A program made the position numbers and the translations under genes. This document shows positions 8,454-16,624 of a DNA stretch of 36,117 nucleotides, piece by piece. This stretch comes from Verrucomicrobiota bacterium (GTDB lineage: Bacteria; Verrucomicrobiota; Verrucomicrobiia; Chthoniobacterales; UBA10450), in assembly GCA_003218475.1 (NCBI GenBank), contig QHNR01000049.1:1-36117 (forward strand). Direction: 5' to 3'. The notes under the pieces were generated by a model. That model saw nothing but the letters and a program-made list of their open reading frames with translations. It ran no database searches and was not told the origin of the DNA. Each line of letters starts with the position of its first letter. Position 1 is the stretch's first letter.

Positions 8454-8482
8454 TTGACTATGAATCGACTCAATCAGATGTT
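8454..8482 (+). promoter_or_regulatory. Candidate sigma-70 promoter for the riboswitch transcript
   Basis: TTGACT at 8454-8459 is a good -35 element. With 17-base spacing it is followed by GATGTT at 8477-8482, a weak -10. The predicted start near 8489 falls just before the riboswitch 5' strand at 8495, and that agreement is the main support. Confidence 0.4.
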
Positions 8483-8494
8483 TCGGCGGTTCTT

Positions 8495-8638
8495 TGTTTC
8501 GCTTAATGGATCGGCGAGTGACCGCTCCAACGGGGGAACCAAATTTCGTCTGCGAATTCGCGGTGGATCGGGGCAAACGATGCGCGGCATCGAGAGCATT
8601 TAATGGCTCTAGCCCGACAGCTAACCTCGTAAGCAACA
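8495..8638 (+). promoter_or_regulatory. c-di-AMP riboswitch (ydaO-yuaA class)
   Basis: Conserved blocks of this class are present in order and correctly spaced. These are TTCGCTTAATG at the 5' side, ACCGCTCCAACGGGGGAACC (8521-8540), GATCGGGGCAAACGATG, and the hallmark 3' block CCCGACAGCTAACCTCGTAA, ending in GC. P1 forms from TGTT-(TC)-GCTTA (8495-8505) pairing with TAAGC-AACA (8630-8638). Known members turn expression off when c-di-AMP is high and commonly control potassium transporters. Here the riboswitch lies about 90 bases upstream of the KimA-like gene on the same strand. The identification rests on visual match to the consensus. Confidence 0.93.
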
Positions 8639-8680
8639 TTAAAGTGCAAAGGAAGTCGTGGAACCGACTCCTCGCAAAGT

Positions 8681-8709
8681 GAAGCGCCTCGTCGCGCGAG
8701 TGACGCTTC
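8681..8709 (+). promoter_or_regulatory. Hairpin between riboswitch and start codon (candidate expression platform)
   Basis: GAAGCG (8681-8686) pairs with CGCTTC (8704-8709), with inner CTCG/CGAG pairing (8688-8691 with 8697-8700). It ends 16 bases before the TTG start and is followed only by GTTT. It could be a weak intrinsic terminator or a structure controlling ribosome access. An adjacent smaller stem GTCG/CGAC lies at 8655-8668. The regulatory mode is not decidable by eye. Confidence 0.45.
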
Positions 8710-8725
8710 GTTTGAGTCGAACGAA

Positions 8726-10546
8726 TTGATTCCAACTAACGTTAAACGTCCGCGCAATGTGGATTGGAAGCGCGCGGCAGCGATTTTGTACGGCGATTGG
8801 GGGACGAGCAAGGCCTACGTCATCGGTCTTGCATTCGCTGTTGCAGGCTACAGTTCGTTTTGGCTGATCGCGGCGATGTGCGTGCTCACTGCACTTGTTG
8901 GCCTCAACTACATGGTCATCTGCCGCCTTTATCCCGACGGCGGCGGCGTTTACGCTAGCGTGCGCCATCGCAGCGAAGTTATATCCATCGTCGGCGCGTT
9001 CTTGCTCATCGCCGATTATTTGGTCACCGCGGCCATCAGCGCGCTTTCCGCTTTTCAATATCTGGGCGTGCCGCACCCAGAAAAATTCGCGGCCATGTCA
9101 ATCTTGATCATTGGCTTACTGAATCTGTTAGGACCGAAACAAACTGGTGGCCTTGCGTTCTTGATTTCGATTCCAACCGCCGTGGTCGTGGTTGTCCTCG
9201 GTCTGTTCTGTCTGCCGCACCTGGGCGAAGCATTTGCTCATTTGCAGCCATTGCGCGGAACATTTGGCCAGAACTGGGCCGCTTTTGTCGGAATCGTGCT
9301 GGCCCTGTCGGGGGTGGAAGCGATCGCCAATGCCACGGGCGTGATGAAGCTCGATCCCGGGAGCAGCGACGAGAAGCCATCGGTGATCAAAACATCCACG
9401 CCCGCAATCATGATAGTGATGATCGAAGTCTGCCTGTTCACGGCGTTGCTTGGGCTCGCGATGCATGCGCTCGGCGGATTGCAGATCGTAAACGGCGACG
9501 TCAACGCGCCAGGGGCCGAAGGCGTCCGCGATTATATGCTGCGTTACATGGGCCAAATCTTCGTCGGAGGAGCGCTTGGCCCCGCGCTGGGTCATGCATT
9601 TGGTTTCCTCGTCAGCATTGTTTTCGGTCTGCTTCTCCTGTCCGCGGTCAACACTGCGATTGTCGACCTCATTGCAATCCAATTTCTCATGTCACGCGAC
9701 CGCGAAATACCAAGAATCTTTCAGCGCCTCAACAAATGGGGCGTTCCAAGCGCGGGAATGTTTCTCGCTACGCTCGTCCCAATGCTTCTCGTGATTATTG
9801 TGAAGGACATGTCTGGCCTGGCCGATCTTTATGCTGTTGGCGTGGTCGGCGCGATAGCAACCAACCTCGGCGCGACTTCAACCGACCGAAAATTGTCGAT
9901 CAAAAGCTGGGAGCGTACGCTCATGTTTGGAACTTTTCTTGTCATGGCAGCGATCGAAATTTCTCTGCTCATCGACAAGCCGAACGCGCGTTATTTTGCC
10001 GTCACGATTCTCGCTGTTGGATTGATTCTCCGTGGACTTGTGCAGGAGCGCCAAATGAAAAAGGAAGCTGCGCCCACGCTGCCGCCACGACAATTAGGTG
10101 TCGATGTTGCGCGTCCGATGTCCAAAGCGCCGTCTTCTCCAGAGGGCGAAGCAATGTTATGCGCGGTTCGAAGCGCAGGGCGTACCCTCGATTTCGCATT
10201 ACGAGAAGCAGCCAGGGCCGGCTCGCGCCTTTACCTGCTCTTCGTGCGTGAACAACCGTTCATGACAGAAGAGGACGCCAGACGCAAATGGCAGCAGGAT
10301 CCGGAAGCCAGCACGATTTTCGCTGAAGCGAAACAGAAAGCTGAGGACATCACGCCGTTGTTCTGCTACGCCGTGAGTCCCTCTGCCGCCGAAACGATTG
10401 TTGATATTGCTGCGACGCTCGGTGCATCGCGCGTCATTCTCGGCGCGCCACAACGCAGCGCGCTGATGAATCTGCTTCGCGGCAACGTCATCCGCGAAGT
10501 ATCTAACTCGTTGCCGGAAGAAATTGATCTGCTCGTTTATGCTTGA
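8726..10546 (+). CDS. kimA: KimA-like high-affinity K+ transporter with USP-like domain (copy B, riboswitch-controlled)
   Basis: A 606-residue protein, almost the length of B. subtilis KimA (607). It has about 12 membrane helices with GDWGTSKAYVIGLAF at the start, YPDGGGVYASVRHR in helix 3, a glutamate-containing LSGVEAIANATG segment, and SRDREIPRIFQRLN before the last helices. The soluble C-terminal domain ends in ILGAPQRSALMNLLRGNV, a USP-type nucleotide-loop pattern that could bind ATP or c-di-AMP. The start is a TTG at 8726. The frame is open upstream only to a stop at 8630 and has no ATG, and the paralogue aligns from the next few residues. KimA imports K+ and is inhibited by c-di-AMP in Firmicutes. 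The riboswitch upstream makes K+ the best substrate call. Confidence 0.87.
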   Translation: MIPTNVKRPRNVDWKRAAAILYGDWGTSKAYVIGLAFAVAGYSSFWLIAAMCVLTALVGLNYMVICRLYPDGGGVYASVRHRSEVISIVGAFLLIADYLVTAAISALSAFQYLGVPHPEKFAAMSILIIGLLNLLGPKQTGGLAFLISIPTAVVVVVLGLFCLPHLGEAFAHLQPLRGTFGQNWAAFVGIVLALSGVEAIANATGVMKLDPGSSDEKPSVIKTSTPAIMIVMIEVCLFTALLGLAMHALGGLQIVNGDVNAPGAEGVRDYMLRYMGQIFVGGALGPALGHAFGFLVSIVFGLLLLSAVNTAIVDLIAIQFLMSRDREIPRIFQRLNKWGVPSAGMFLATLVPMLLVIIVKDMSGLADLYAVGVVGAIATNLGATSTDRKLSIKSWERTLMFGTFLVMAAIEISLLIDKPNARYFAVTILAVGLILRGLVQERQMKKEAAPTLPPRQLGVDVARPMSKAPSSPEGEAMLCAVRSAGRTLDFALREAARAGSRLYLLFVREQPFMTEEDARRKWQQDPEASTIFAEAKQKAEDITPLFCYAVSPSAAETIVDIAATLGASRVILGAPQRSALMNLLRGNVIREVSNSLPEEIDLLVYA

Positions 10547-10556
10547 AGAATGCACC

Positions 10557-10590
10557 GCGACTTCGATCTCGGCGGTTTGCGGAAACATGT
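10557..10590 (-). pseudogene. 34-bp echo of the rlmD-like 3' end (gene remnant)
   Basis: This stretch matches 12133-12166, the tail of the rlmD-like gene, at 32 of 34 positions in the same orientation. On the minus strand it encodes MFPQTAEIEVA, the conserved C-terminal motif of m5U RNA methyltransferases. The flanks do not resemble the gene. It is either the relic of a second methyltransferase gene or a small copied fragment. It lies between the KimA-like gene and the next transporter. Confidence 0.6.
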
Positions 10591-10694
10591 GACAATGATC
10601 TCTATGATGATGAATTCGCTCATAAAAACCGACCAAAGATAAGCGGACTTTTGCGGCCGTAATTAAACTGCAACCGAAAGACGTTAAAAAAACG

Positions 10695-11999
10695 TTAATG
10701 CTGACCCGGGGCGACGCTTGCGCTACCGGGGAAAAAAAAGATCGACACCAACACAAATGCCGGAATTAGGATTGGAAGGGCGAACTTCCAGATATAGCCG
10801 ATAAAGCTTGGCGTTGGAACCTGCCCATGCTCAGCAATCGTTTTCACCAGCAGGTTCGGAGCGTTGCCTATATAGGTGAGTGCGCCAAAGAAAGTCGCGC
10901 CCAGTGAAAGCGCGATTAATTCGCCGCCGTTTTTGGAAATAAAGTCGGCTACCTGCGACGGTTCGTTGATGTCGAAGTGGTGGAGTCCGAGTGCTGCCGC
11001 GAAAAAAGCGAGATAGGTTGGCGCGTTATCGAGCAGTGCGGAGAGTATGCCTGTTGCCCAATAGATTGCCGTCTCGGAAGTCAATCCCAGTTTCTCGGCT
11101 GATCCTTCCATGTATTCCAAAACCGGAATCATCGTTCCGAAAATACCGAGAAAGAGCCAGCCGATTTCTTTGAGCGGCGCCAAAGTGAAATTGTTGGCTT
11201 CGCGAATGCCCTGTGGCGTAGCGAAATAGGATCCCAGAGCAATCAGTACCATGAGCGGCTCGCGCCAGCCCGCGCGCACGGCGATGAGCGCAGCCAAAAG
11301 CGCAAACAGGAATAGGAAGTTGTGGGCGCCGTTGCAGCGCCATTGCGTGATCTCGCTTTCATGAATGGCCCTTTTGCGCGCGCGAAGATTGACAAGATCG
11401 AGAATAAAAAAGACGACGAGAACAATCGCGACCGTTAGCAACCATTGGCGCCAGCAATTTTGCAGCGTCCAGCCGAATGGCACGCCTTTAAGAAATCCCA
11501 GGAAGAGCGGCGGACCCACCGGCAACAGCGCGCCGCCAATGTTGCTGACCAGAAAAACAAAGAACGCGATATGCATAGGCGCAACGCGGCCTCTGTTCAT
11601 CGCGATCCACGGCCGGATTAGCAGCATCGATGCGCCGATGGTGCCTATTAGATTTCCCAAGAACGCACCGACAAGGAGGAACAGAGTGTTTCTCATCGCA
11701 CCGCTCGGCGATTTGACGCGCAAATGAATTCCGCCTGCGACAACAAAGAAAGAACCGACCACGACCATGAAGGTCACATAATCGATTCCCGCGTGAACGA
11801 CGCGCGCGCACTGCTTAGCAACGAAGAGATGATAAAGACAAACTATGCCGGCGAGAGCGACGCAAAGCTTGTGGTAATGACGCTCCCAGTGATGCTGAGC
11901 GATGAGCGGAGCGAGTGCGATCGCCACCAGCAAGATCACAAACGGCAGCATTATCGGCCAGTCCGGGCGCGTCGCGACGAGACCCAGGACCCAAATCAT
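10695..11999 (-). CDS. Ion-transporter-superfamily permease (sodium:proton antiporter / CitMHS-like)
   Basis: A 434-residue membrane protein with about 11-12 hydrophobic helices. Motifs such as DYVTFMVVVGSFFVVAGG, LIGTIGASMLLIRPWI, SNIGGALLPVGPPLFLGFLK, LLDNAPTYLAFF and LTYIGNAPNLLVK are typical of the NhaD/CitMHS branch of the IT superfamily. Proteins of this type are annotated as sodium:proton antiporters or citrate carriers. The sequence alone does not separate these. The ATG is at 11999; an internal Met at residue 17 is an alternative start. It is convergent with the KimA-like gene and co-directional with the rlmD-like gene, about 100 bases downstream of it. Confidence 0.82.
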   Translation of the reverse strand: MIWVLGLVATRPDWPIMLPFVILLVAIALAPLIAQHHWERHYHKLCVALAGIVCLYHLFVAKQCARVVHAGIDYVTFMVVVGSFFVVAGGIHLRVKSPSGAMRNTLFLLVGAFLGNLIGTIGASMLLIRPWIAMNRGRVAPMHIAFFVFLVSNIGGALLPVGPPLFLGFLKGVPFGWTLQNCWRQWLLTVAIVLVVFFILDLVNLRARKRAIHESEITQWRCNGAHNFLFLFALLAALIAVRAGWREPLMVLIALGSYFATPQGIREANNFTLAPLKEIGWLFLGIFGTMIPVLEYMEGSAEKLGLTSETAIYWATGILSALLDNAPTYLAFFAAALGLHHFDINEPSQVADFISKNGGELIALSLGATFFGALTYIGNAPNLLVKTIAEHGQVPTPSFIGYIWKFALPILIPAFVLVSIFFFPGSASVAPGQH

Positions 12000-12101
12000 C
12001 TTGCCATTGGACTTATCGCCGTGCGATCCGTCAATGAAACTCGGTTTTGTGGCGCCTGCTTTGAGGAACGTTCGAAAAAGCCGGGCGCGCTTCGATGATC
12101 T

Positions 12102-13208
12102 TCAGGACGCCGGCACAACTCGCAAGCTCGCGGCGACTTCGATCTCGGCGGTTTGTGGGAACATGTCGAGCGGTGTGACGGATTCGAGCGCGAATCTTTC
12201 CTGCAATTCTCTCAAATCGCGAGCGAATGTGGGCGGATTACACGAGACGTAAATCAATGTGGCTGGCGCAAGATCAACAATCGTTTTTCGCACATCCGCG
12301 CTCAGCCCAGTCGCCGGAGGATCCACAATAAGGGTCAAGGAATGACGGCTTCCCAGCCGTCGTGTCTCACCCTCAACGGCTAGGAAGCCGTCGTTCCTTG
12401 AGACGCTTGCCAGCTCTTCTTCCACATCACTAGCGATGTAGGTTTCTTTGTCGGTGGCGTTTTGTTTCGCGGCCGCGATTGCGAATTTGTCCCAATCAAT
12501 CCCGATTACGCGCTCGAATTTGTCGAGCAGCGCTTTTGCAAAGAATCCTGCGCCGCAATAAGCATCGATCAACAGCTCTTGCTTTGGGGGAACGAGATTG
12601 ACGACCAAGCCGCGCAATGCATCTGCGACCTCGTCGTTGGTTTGGGAAAAAACGCGCGAACTGGCCGAAGCCCGCAACGTGTAATCGCCATCGCGCACGT
12701 ATGGTTGTGCGCGTAACTCCGTCAGCGCACGATTCACTTCATCGGTCGAAATCGGGCACTGCTCGATATCAATCAATTGGTGCGAATCGCGTCGAAAAAA
12801 ACCGATCACGCCCTCCTGCGCGTGCACGGTGATACGATTGCGATATGCGTACTGCTTGGGCGAAGGGATGATCGGTCGCAGCGGAACATCTTTTAGTTTG
12901 CCGATTCGCTGGAGCGCGTCACGAACCTGTCGCCATTTGATCGCAAGCTGATGTTCGTAGCTGATGTGCTGGTAAGCGCATCCGCCACACCGGCCGAAAT
13001 AAGGGCACAGTGGTTCTACACGATCCGGTGAGCTTTGCTTGACTTCGACTAGCTCCGCTTCGGCGAATTGCTTTTTCTCGCGCACGATTTCCGCAGAGAC
13101 CAGCTCGCCTTCGATCGTATAAGGAACGAAGACAGCTTTCCCTTGGTCTCGCGCGACTCCTTTTCCCCCGAACGCAATATCTTCGATTTCCAGATCGACG
13201 ATGCGCAT
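12102..13208 (-). CDS. rlmD: RlmD/TrmA-family RNA (uracil-C5)-methyltransferase with in-frame palindromic insert
   Basis: A 368-residue SAM-dependent methyltransferase making m5U in RNA. It begins with a TRAM domain (EDIAFGGKGVARDQGKAVFV). It then has a 4Fe-4S cluster motif CPYFGRCGGC with a fourth Cys in IEQCPIS, the SAM site DAYCGAGFFAKAL, the catalytic IVDPPATGL and YVSCNPPTFARDL (nucleophile Cys), and C-terminal MFPQTAEIEVA with the catalytic Glu. Residues about 270-292 are encoded by a 67-bp palindromic element (12335-12401). They have no counterpart in the family as I know it, yet the frame is preserved. The insert falls just before the DPP motif, presumably as a surface loop. RlmD is the default name; which uridine is modified is not determinable here. 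Confidence 0.9.
   Translation of the reverse strand: MRIVDLEIEDIAFGGKGVARDQGKAVFVPYTIEGELVSAEIVREKKQFAEAELVEVKQSSPDRVEPLCPYFGRCGGCAYQHISYEHQLAIKWRQVRDALQRIGKLKDVPLRPIIPSPKQYAYRNRITVHAQEGVIGFFRRDSHQLIDIEQCPISTDEVNRALTELRAQPYVRDGDYTLRASASSRVFSQTNDEVADALRGLVVNLVPPKQELLIDAYCGAGFFAKALLDKFERVIGIDWDKFAIAAAKQNATDKETYIASDVEEELASVSRNDGFLAVEGETRRLGSRHSLTLIVDPPATGLSADVRKTIVDLAPATLIYVSCNPPTFARDLRELQERFALESVTPLDMFPQTAEIEVAASLRVVPAS
12335..12401. repeat. Palindromic element inside the rlmD-like ORF, copy 4 (67 bp)
   Basis: The arms TCAAGGAATGACGGCTTCC and GGAAGCCGTCGTTCCTTGA are 19-bp inverted repeats with one mismatch. Each arm adjoins its own small palindrome (GACGGC-TTCCCA-GCCGTC and AACGGC-TAGGAA-GCCGTC), the same design as the elements at 390 and 4316. 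It is translated in frame within the methyltransferase. Confidence 0.85.
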
Positions 13209-13231
13209 GCGCTGACTCGCGAGAAGCGTCC

Positions 13232-15250
13232 TTAGCCTGCGATGGCCCGCTCAATCGCGGCTTCAAGCTTCTCGAGCTTGATGGGTTTGATCAGGTGTTC
13301 GGAGAAACCCGCCTGTAAACTTCTCTTGATATCACTGTTATTACCAAAACCGCTGATGGCGATCCCCGGAACGTTGGAGATCGCGCGCAATTGCATCATC
13401 AGGTCCATGCCAGTTCCGTCAGGCAGAGCGATATCGCTGATGAGCAGATCGAACTTGTTGCGCACTGCCGCTTCCATCGCCGAGCGGACATTATGCGTCG
13501 CCGCCACAAGATATCCTCGGCGGACAAGCAATTTCTCCAAAGCAGCGCACGTGTCCTGATGATCGTCAACGAGCAGAATTTTCAAACCTTGCTGCGAGGC
13601 TTCACTGGTCGTTTTGAGAGGAACAGTGGCTGCTTCGGCGGGCGAAAGCGTTGGCATTGAAAGGATGAACGTCGAGCCGCGGTCGCACCCGCCGCTTTGC
13701 GCGGTGAGGGTGCCGCCGTGCGCCTGCGCGAGAGATTTTGAGATGGCCAGCCCGAGACCCAGCCCGCCAAATCGCCGCTCAAACGAGCGGTTGCCCTGTT
13801 CGAACGGATCGAAAATGCGGCGCATGATTTCTGCGTCCATCCCGATACCGGTGTCGCGCACGCTGATCATCAAGCCTTCCGAGGACGGATTGGAAGAAGA
13901 GATGGTGATCTCACCATCCTCCGGTGTGAACTTGACCGCGTTCTTGAGCAGGTTCCAGATGATTTGTTGAAACTTTGCCGTGTCTGCTGCGACGAGATGC
14001 GCGTTCGCCCGCAAATTGAGATGCGCTCGAAGTTTTTTGGATTGCACCTCTGCTCGGCAAATCTCCACCACATTCGAGATCGCTAGATGCGCATCGACCG
14101 GGGCGAATCGCAGCTGCATTTTGTCTCTGGCGATTCGCGTGAAATCGAGCAAGTCATCAATGAGCTGTGTTTCCAATTCGATGTTGCGACGGATCATCGC
14201 CAGGGCAGACCTGGCGTCTTCAGTTTGCTCGGGTTCTATCTCAAGGGATTCCAATGCGGAAATGACCGGCGTGAGTGGCGTGCGGAGTTCGTGTGAAAGC
14301 ATGGCTAGGAAGTGGTCTTTGGTACGATTGGCGGCTTCCACGACCGCCTTTTGCTGCTGAAGCTCTTCCTCAACGCGCCGTCGTTCGGCCATACCGGCGG
14401 AAAGCGCCATCGCCGTGATTGTCAGCACCGCTGTCCATGATTGCAGGGCGAGCAGCGACTGATTTTCCGTCTCCCTAATGAATGGCCCGAAGCCACGCAG
14501 CGTTCCCCACACCGCGACCACGGACAGGATGAAAATCCCGGTGGCCGTTTCGCGTTGAGTAAAACGGAAGGCCGTCCAAATTACAACGGGTCCAAAAATA
14601 AAAGCGATGGGATAATTCCGGAACGAAATTTCAAACCATCCGCTAAAGACAACGATGCTCAGCAGCACCAGCAAAAGCAGGAGCGTGCCGACTTCCGCGG
14701 CGTCCTTTTTGTTCCAACGTCGTTTTGCGGCAACGCACCAGAGAAGAACAAGCGGAGTGAAAACAAGGTCGCCCGTTGCATCGCCGAGCCACCATGTGAG
14801 CCAGATGGCACCGTAGTTTGTCCAGTCGGCAAAGCCGGCGAGCGCAAGACTGGTCACACCAAAAACTGGGCTGATGATGGTGCTAATCGCTGCTGCAAGC
14901 GCAAATCTGAAGACGCCTTGGGGACGATCACAGAAATTTTTGCCGCCCGCGAATCGATTCACGAGCCATGCGCCGGCCAGAGCTTCCAGGGTGTTGCCCG
15001 TCGCGATGGCAAATGATGTGGCGACGTCTCCCGCGGTCGTCACGTTCACCAGAAACGCGCCCACAAAGATCGCCGGCCACACGCGATAACCGAACAAGAG
15101 TGCAGCGGCTAGCGCGATTCCCGTCGGCGGCCACACCGGCGATGCGCTCGCGTGCAATGACGCCAGCATCAAACCGAGTTTGCCGGCTGCGAAGTAAATG
15201 ATGGCTAGGATACCGATGAGCGGCAGCCCAGAGAAACGTCGCGATTCCAT
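13232..15250 (-). CDS. MASE1-domain hybrid sensor histidine kinase
   Basis: A 672-residue protein. Residues about 1-290 form a MASE1 membrane sensor of eight or more helices, with the MASE1-type stretch SPVWPPTGIALAAALLFGY. A HisKA domain follows with phospho-acceptor His in MLSHELRTPLTP, then a HATPase with N-box NLLKNAVKF, DTGIGM, and GGLGLGLAISK. A C-terminal receiver (about 555-670) has DD in LLVDDHQD and acceptor Asp in LLISDIALPDG. There is no output domain, so it likely passes phosphate to a separate regulator or phosphotransfer protein. It lies 23 bp upstream of the rlmD-like gene on the same strand, so the two may be co-transcribed. The signal sensed is unknown. Confidence 0.94.
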   Translation of the reverse strand: MESRRFSGLPLIGILAIIYFAAGKLGLMLASLHASASPVWPPTGIALAAALLFGYRVWPAIFVGAFLVNVTTAGDVATSFAIATGNTLEALAGAWLVNRFAGGKNFCDRPQGVFRFALAAAISTIISPVFGVTSLALAGFADWTNYGAIWLTWWLGDATGDLVFTPLVLLWCVAAKRRWNKKDAAEVGTLLLLLVLLSIVVFSGWFEISFRNYPIAFIFGPVVIWTAFRFTQRETATGIFILSVVAVWGTLRGFGPFIRETENQSLLALQSWTAVLTITAMALSAGMAERRRVEEELQQQKAVVEAANRTKDHFLAMLSHELRTPLTPVISALESLEIEPEQTEDARSALAMIRRNIELETQLIDDLLDFTRIARDKMQLRFAPVDAHLAISNVVEICRAEVQSKKLRAHLNLRANAHLVAADTAKFQQIIWNLLKNAVKFTPEDGEITISSSNPSSEGLMISVRDTGIGMDAEIMRRIFDPFEQGNRSFERRFGGLGLGLAISKSLAQAHGGTLTAQSGGCDRGSTFILSMPTLSPAEAATVPLKTTSEASQQGLKILLVDDHQDTCAALEKLLVRRGYLVAATHNVRSAMEAAVRNKFDLLISDIALPDGTGMDLMMQLRAISNVPGIAISGFGNNSDIKRSLQAGFSEHLIKPIKLEKLEAAIERAIAG

Positions 15251-15382
15251 CGCCGACCGCCTGTTGCGCGTCGCGTATGTTTACGCCTGCACGAGGCGAC
15301 GGTCAATTACGGTCGCTTACCAAGGTTCCAAATCCGAAGAACCTGTTCGCTCGCGGGCGCGACATCGGCATAATTTCCATGC

Positions 15383-16573
15383 ATGGCCTGGCGGCTTCAC
15401 GAGCATGTTTTGCGCGGCAAAATCGACAACCGCACGCGCGGGTGCGTAAAGGGTGAGGTGTGGCTGGCGGGCATCGACCACCCGCTGGTGCTGGAATTAA
15501 CGGGCGATTGGGCGCCTGATCTCGCTGGCTGCGAGTTAAGCTTTGAAAATCCCGACCCGATTCCCATGACGACGAAACCGCCGGCTCCTCAGCAACGCGG
15601 CGCTCCCGGCGACATCACCGCAGCGCGCAAGGTGCGCCTGTTCGATGTCCCGATTGAAGAAGCTTTGGCGATGTGCAAACGCGGTGATACGCCGCCCGAG
15701 CACATGGCCAATAGTCTCTACCTGGAATGGTTCAGCGAACTGAGCGGCCGCGTGGTGATCGAAAGTGCAGATTATCGTCTGCAAATCTCCGAGCCCGCGT
15801 GGCGTTATACGTCGGAAGAAATTGCCGAGCGCGGGAGCTGTATCGCGGAAGAGCAGACACCATTTTCCATCGGCATCACCCAGGACGGCGAGACACAAGG
15901 GTGGGACGAAATTCGCTATGAGCAATTTCTCCGCGAATCCGATGCGCGCACGGATCGATACGGGCGGTTATTGGAGAAATACGCCGACCATCCCGATAGC
16001 GAACGGATCATTGCCCGCGAAATGGGATGGACGTGGCTGGAGGAGGCGCTCGATCGGCAGGAACAGGAAAAAGAGCGAGAGCAGGAGCCAGAGACGGACG
16101 CTTTGGAAGCGAAGCTAAACAAAGAGGACGAAGATGTGTTTGAGGAGGATATTGAAGATTACGAATTGCCGCCGCCCAATCCCATGCGGGAAGGAATTGA
16201 TTGGGTGCGTGACAAGAGGGGGCGGATCTCGCATCCGATCAAGAAACGCGCCGATGAGGCGCTGCATGCATTGCTCGACGAGCTAGAGACGGCGGGACAT
16301 TTCCCAGAGGAACAAGATGAACAACTCGCCGACTTCGTGAGCGGTTTTATGACCCTCAACGCAAAGCTCGCAGGCGCGCTCGGCGGACTGGCGCGCGGAG
16401 ACGATCTTCTGGAGGCGGGACTCGTAATCGCCTGGCTCAAACGCGTTCTGGATATTTTGAACAAACCATCGCAGCCGCCAACGCAATTAAGGACAAGCGA
16501 TTTCTCCCAGATGAGCGGTTTGCCTATTATCGCGGCGAGCTTTTTGCGATCCGCGAAAAGATTTTGGAATTGA
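15383..16573 (+). CDS. Unknown protein, probably frameshifted near its C-terminus
   Basis: I do not recognise a family. The 396-residue frame is acidic and hydrophilic with no membrane segment. A charged, coiled-coil-like stretch lies at about residues 225-260 (EQEKEREQEPETD), followed by a helical C-terminal part. Reading changes character after residue 358. At the run of four T at 16455-16458 the other frame takes over, starting EQTIAAANAIKDKRF and continuing as a convincing helical protein to a TGA at 16594-16596. One additional T would give a 404-residue product. So there is a one-base deletion, either real or from sequencing. The ATG is at 15383; no Shine-Dalgarno is evident. It is divergent from the MASE1 kinase. 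Confidence 0.7.
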   Translation: MAWRLHEHVLRGKIDNRTRGCVKGEVWLAGIDHPLVLELTGDWAPDLAGCELSFENPDPIPMTTKPPAPQQRGAPGDITAARKVRLFDVPIEEALAMCKRGDTPPEHMANSLYLEWFSELSGRVVIESADYRLQISEPAWRYTSEEIAERGSCIAEEQTPFSIGITQDGETQGWDEIRYEQFLRESDARTDRYGRLLEKYADHPDSERIIAREMGWTWLEEALDRQEQEKEREQEPETDALEAKLNKEDEDVFEEDIEDYELPPPNPMREGIDWVRDKRGRISHPIKKRADEALHALLDELETAGHFPEEQDEQLADFVSGFMTLNAKLAGALGGLARGDDLLEAGLVIAWLKRVLDILNKPSQPPTQLRTSDFSQMSGLPIIAASFLRSAKRFWN

Positions 16574-16624
16574 TCACGCGGTTGCGAGCGCAGTGACCAA
16601 AGGGGAGCGCATGCTTTTCAGCTT

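Noticed and set aside
8386-8494. A second riboswitch for the leftward KimA-like gene
   Set aside because: The minus strand of this gap shows none of the conserved aptamer blocks.
8439-8811. Minus-strand frames across the riboswitch region
   Set aside because: They cover the conserved aptamer on the opposite strand and have no protein-like features.
16440-16475. Programmed ribosomal frameshift in the unknown gene at 15383
   Set aside because: No standard slippery heptamer in the right frame and no obvious downstream stem; a deleted T is simpler. Kept only as a possibility in the finding.
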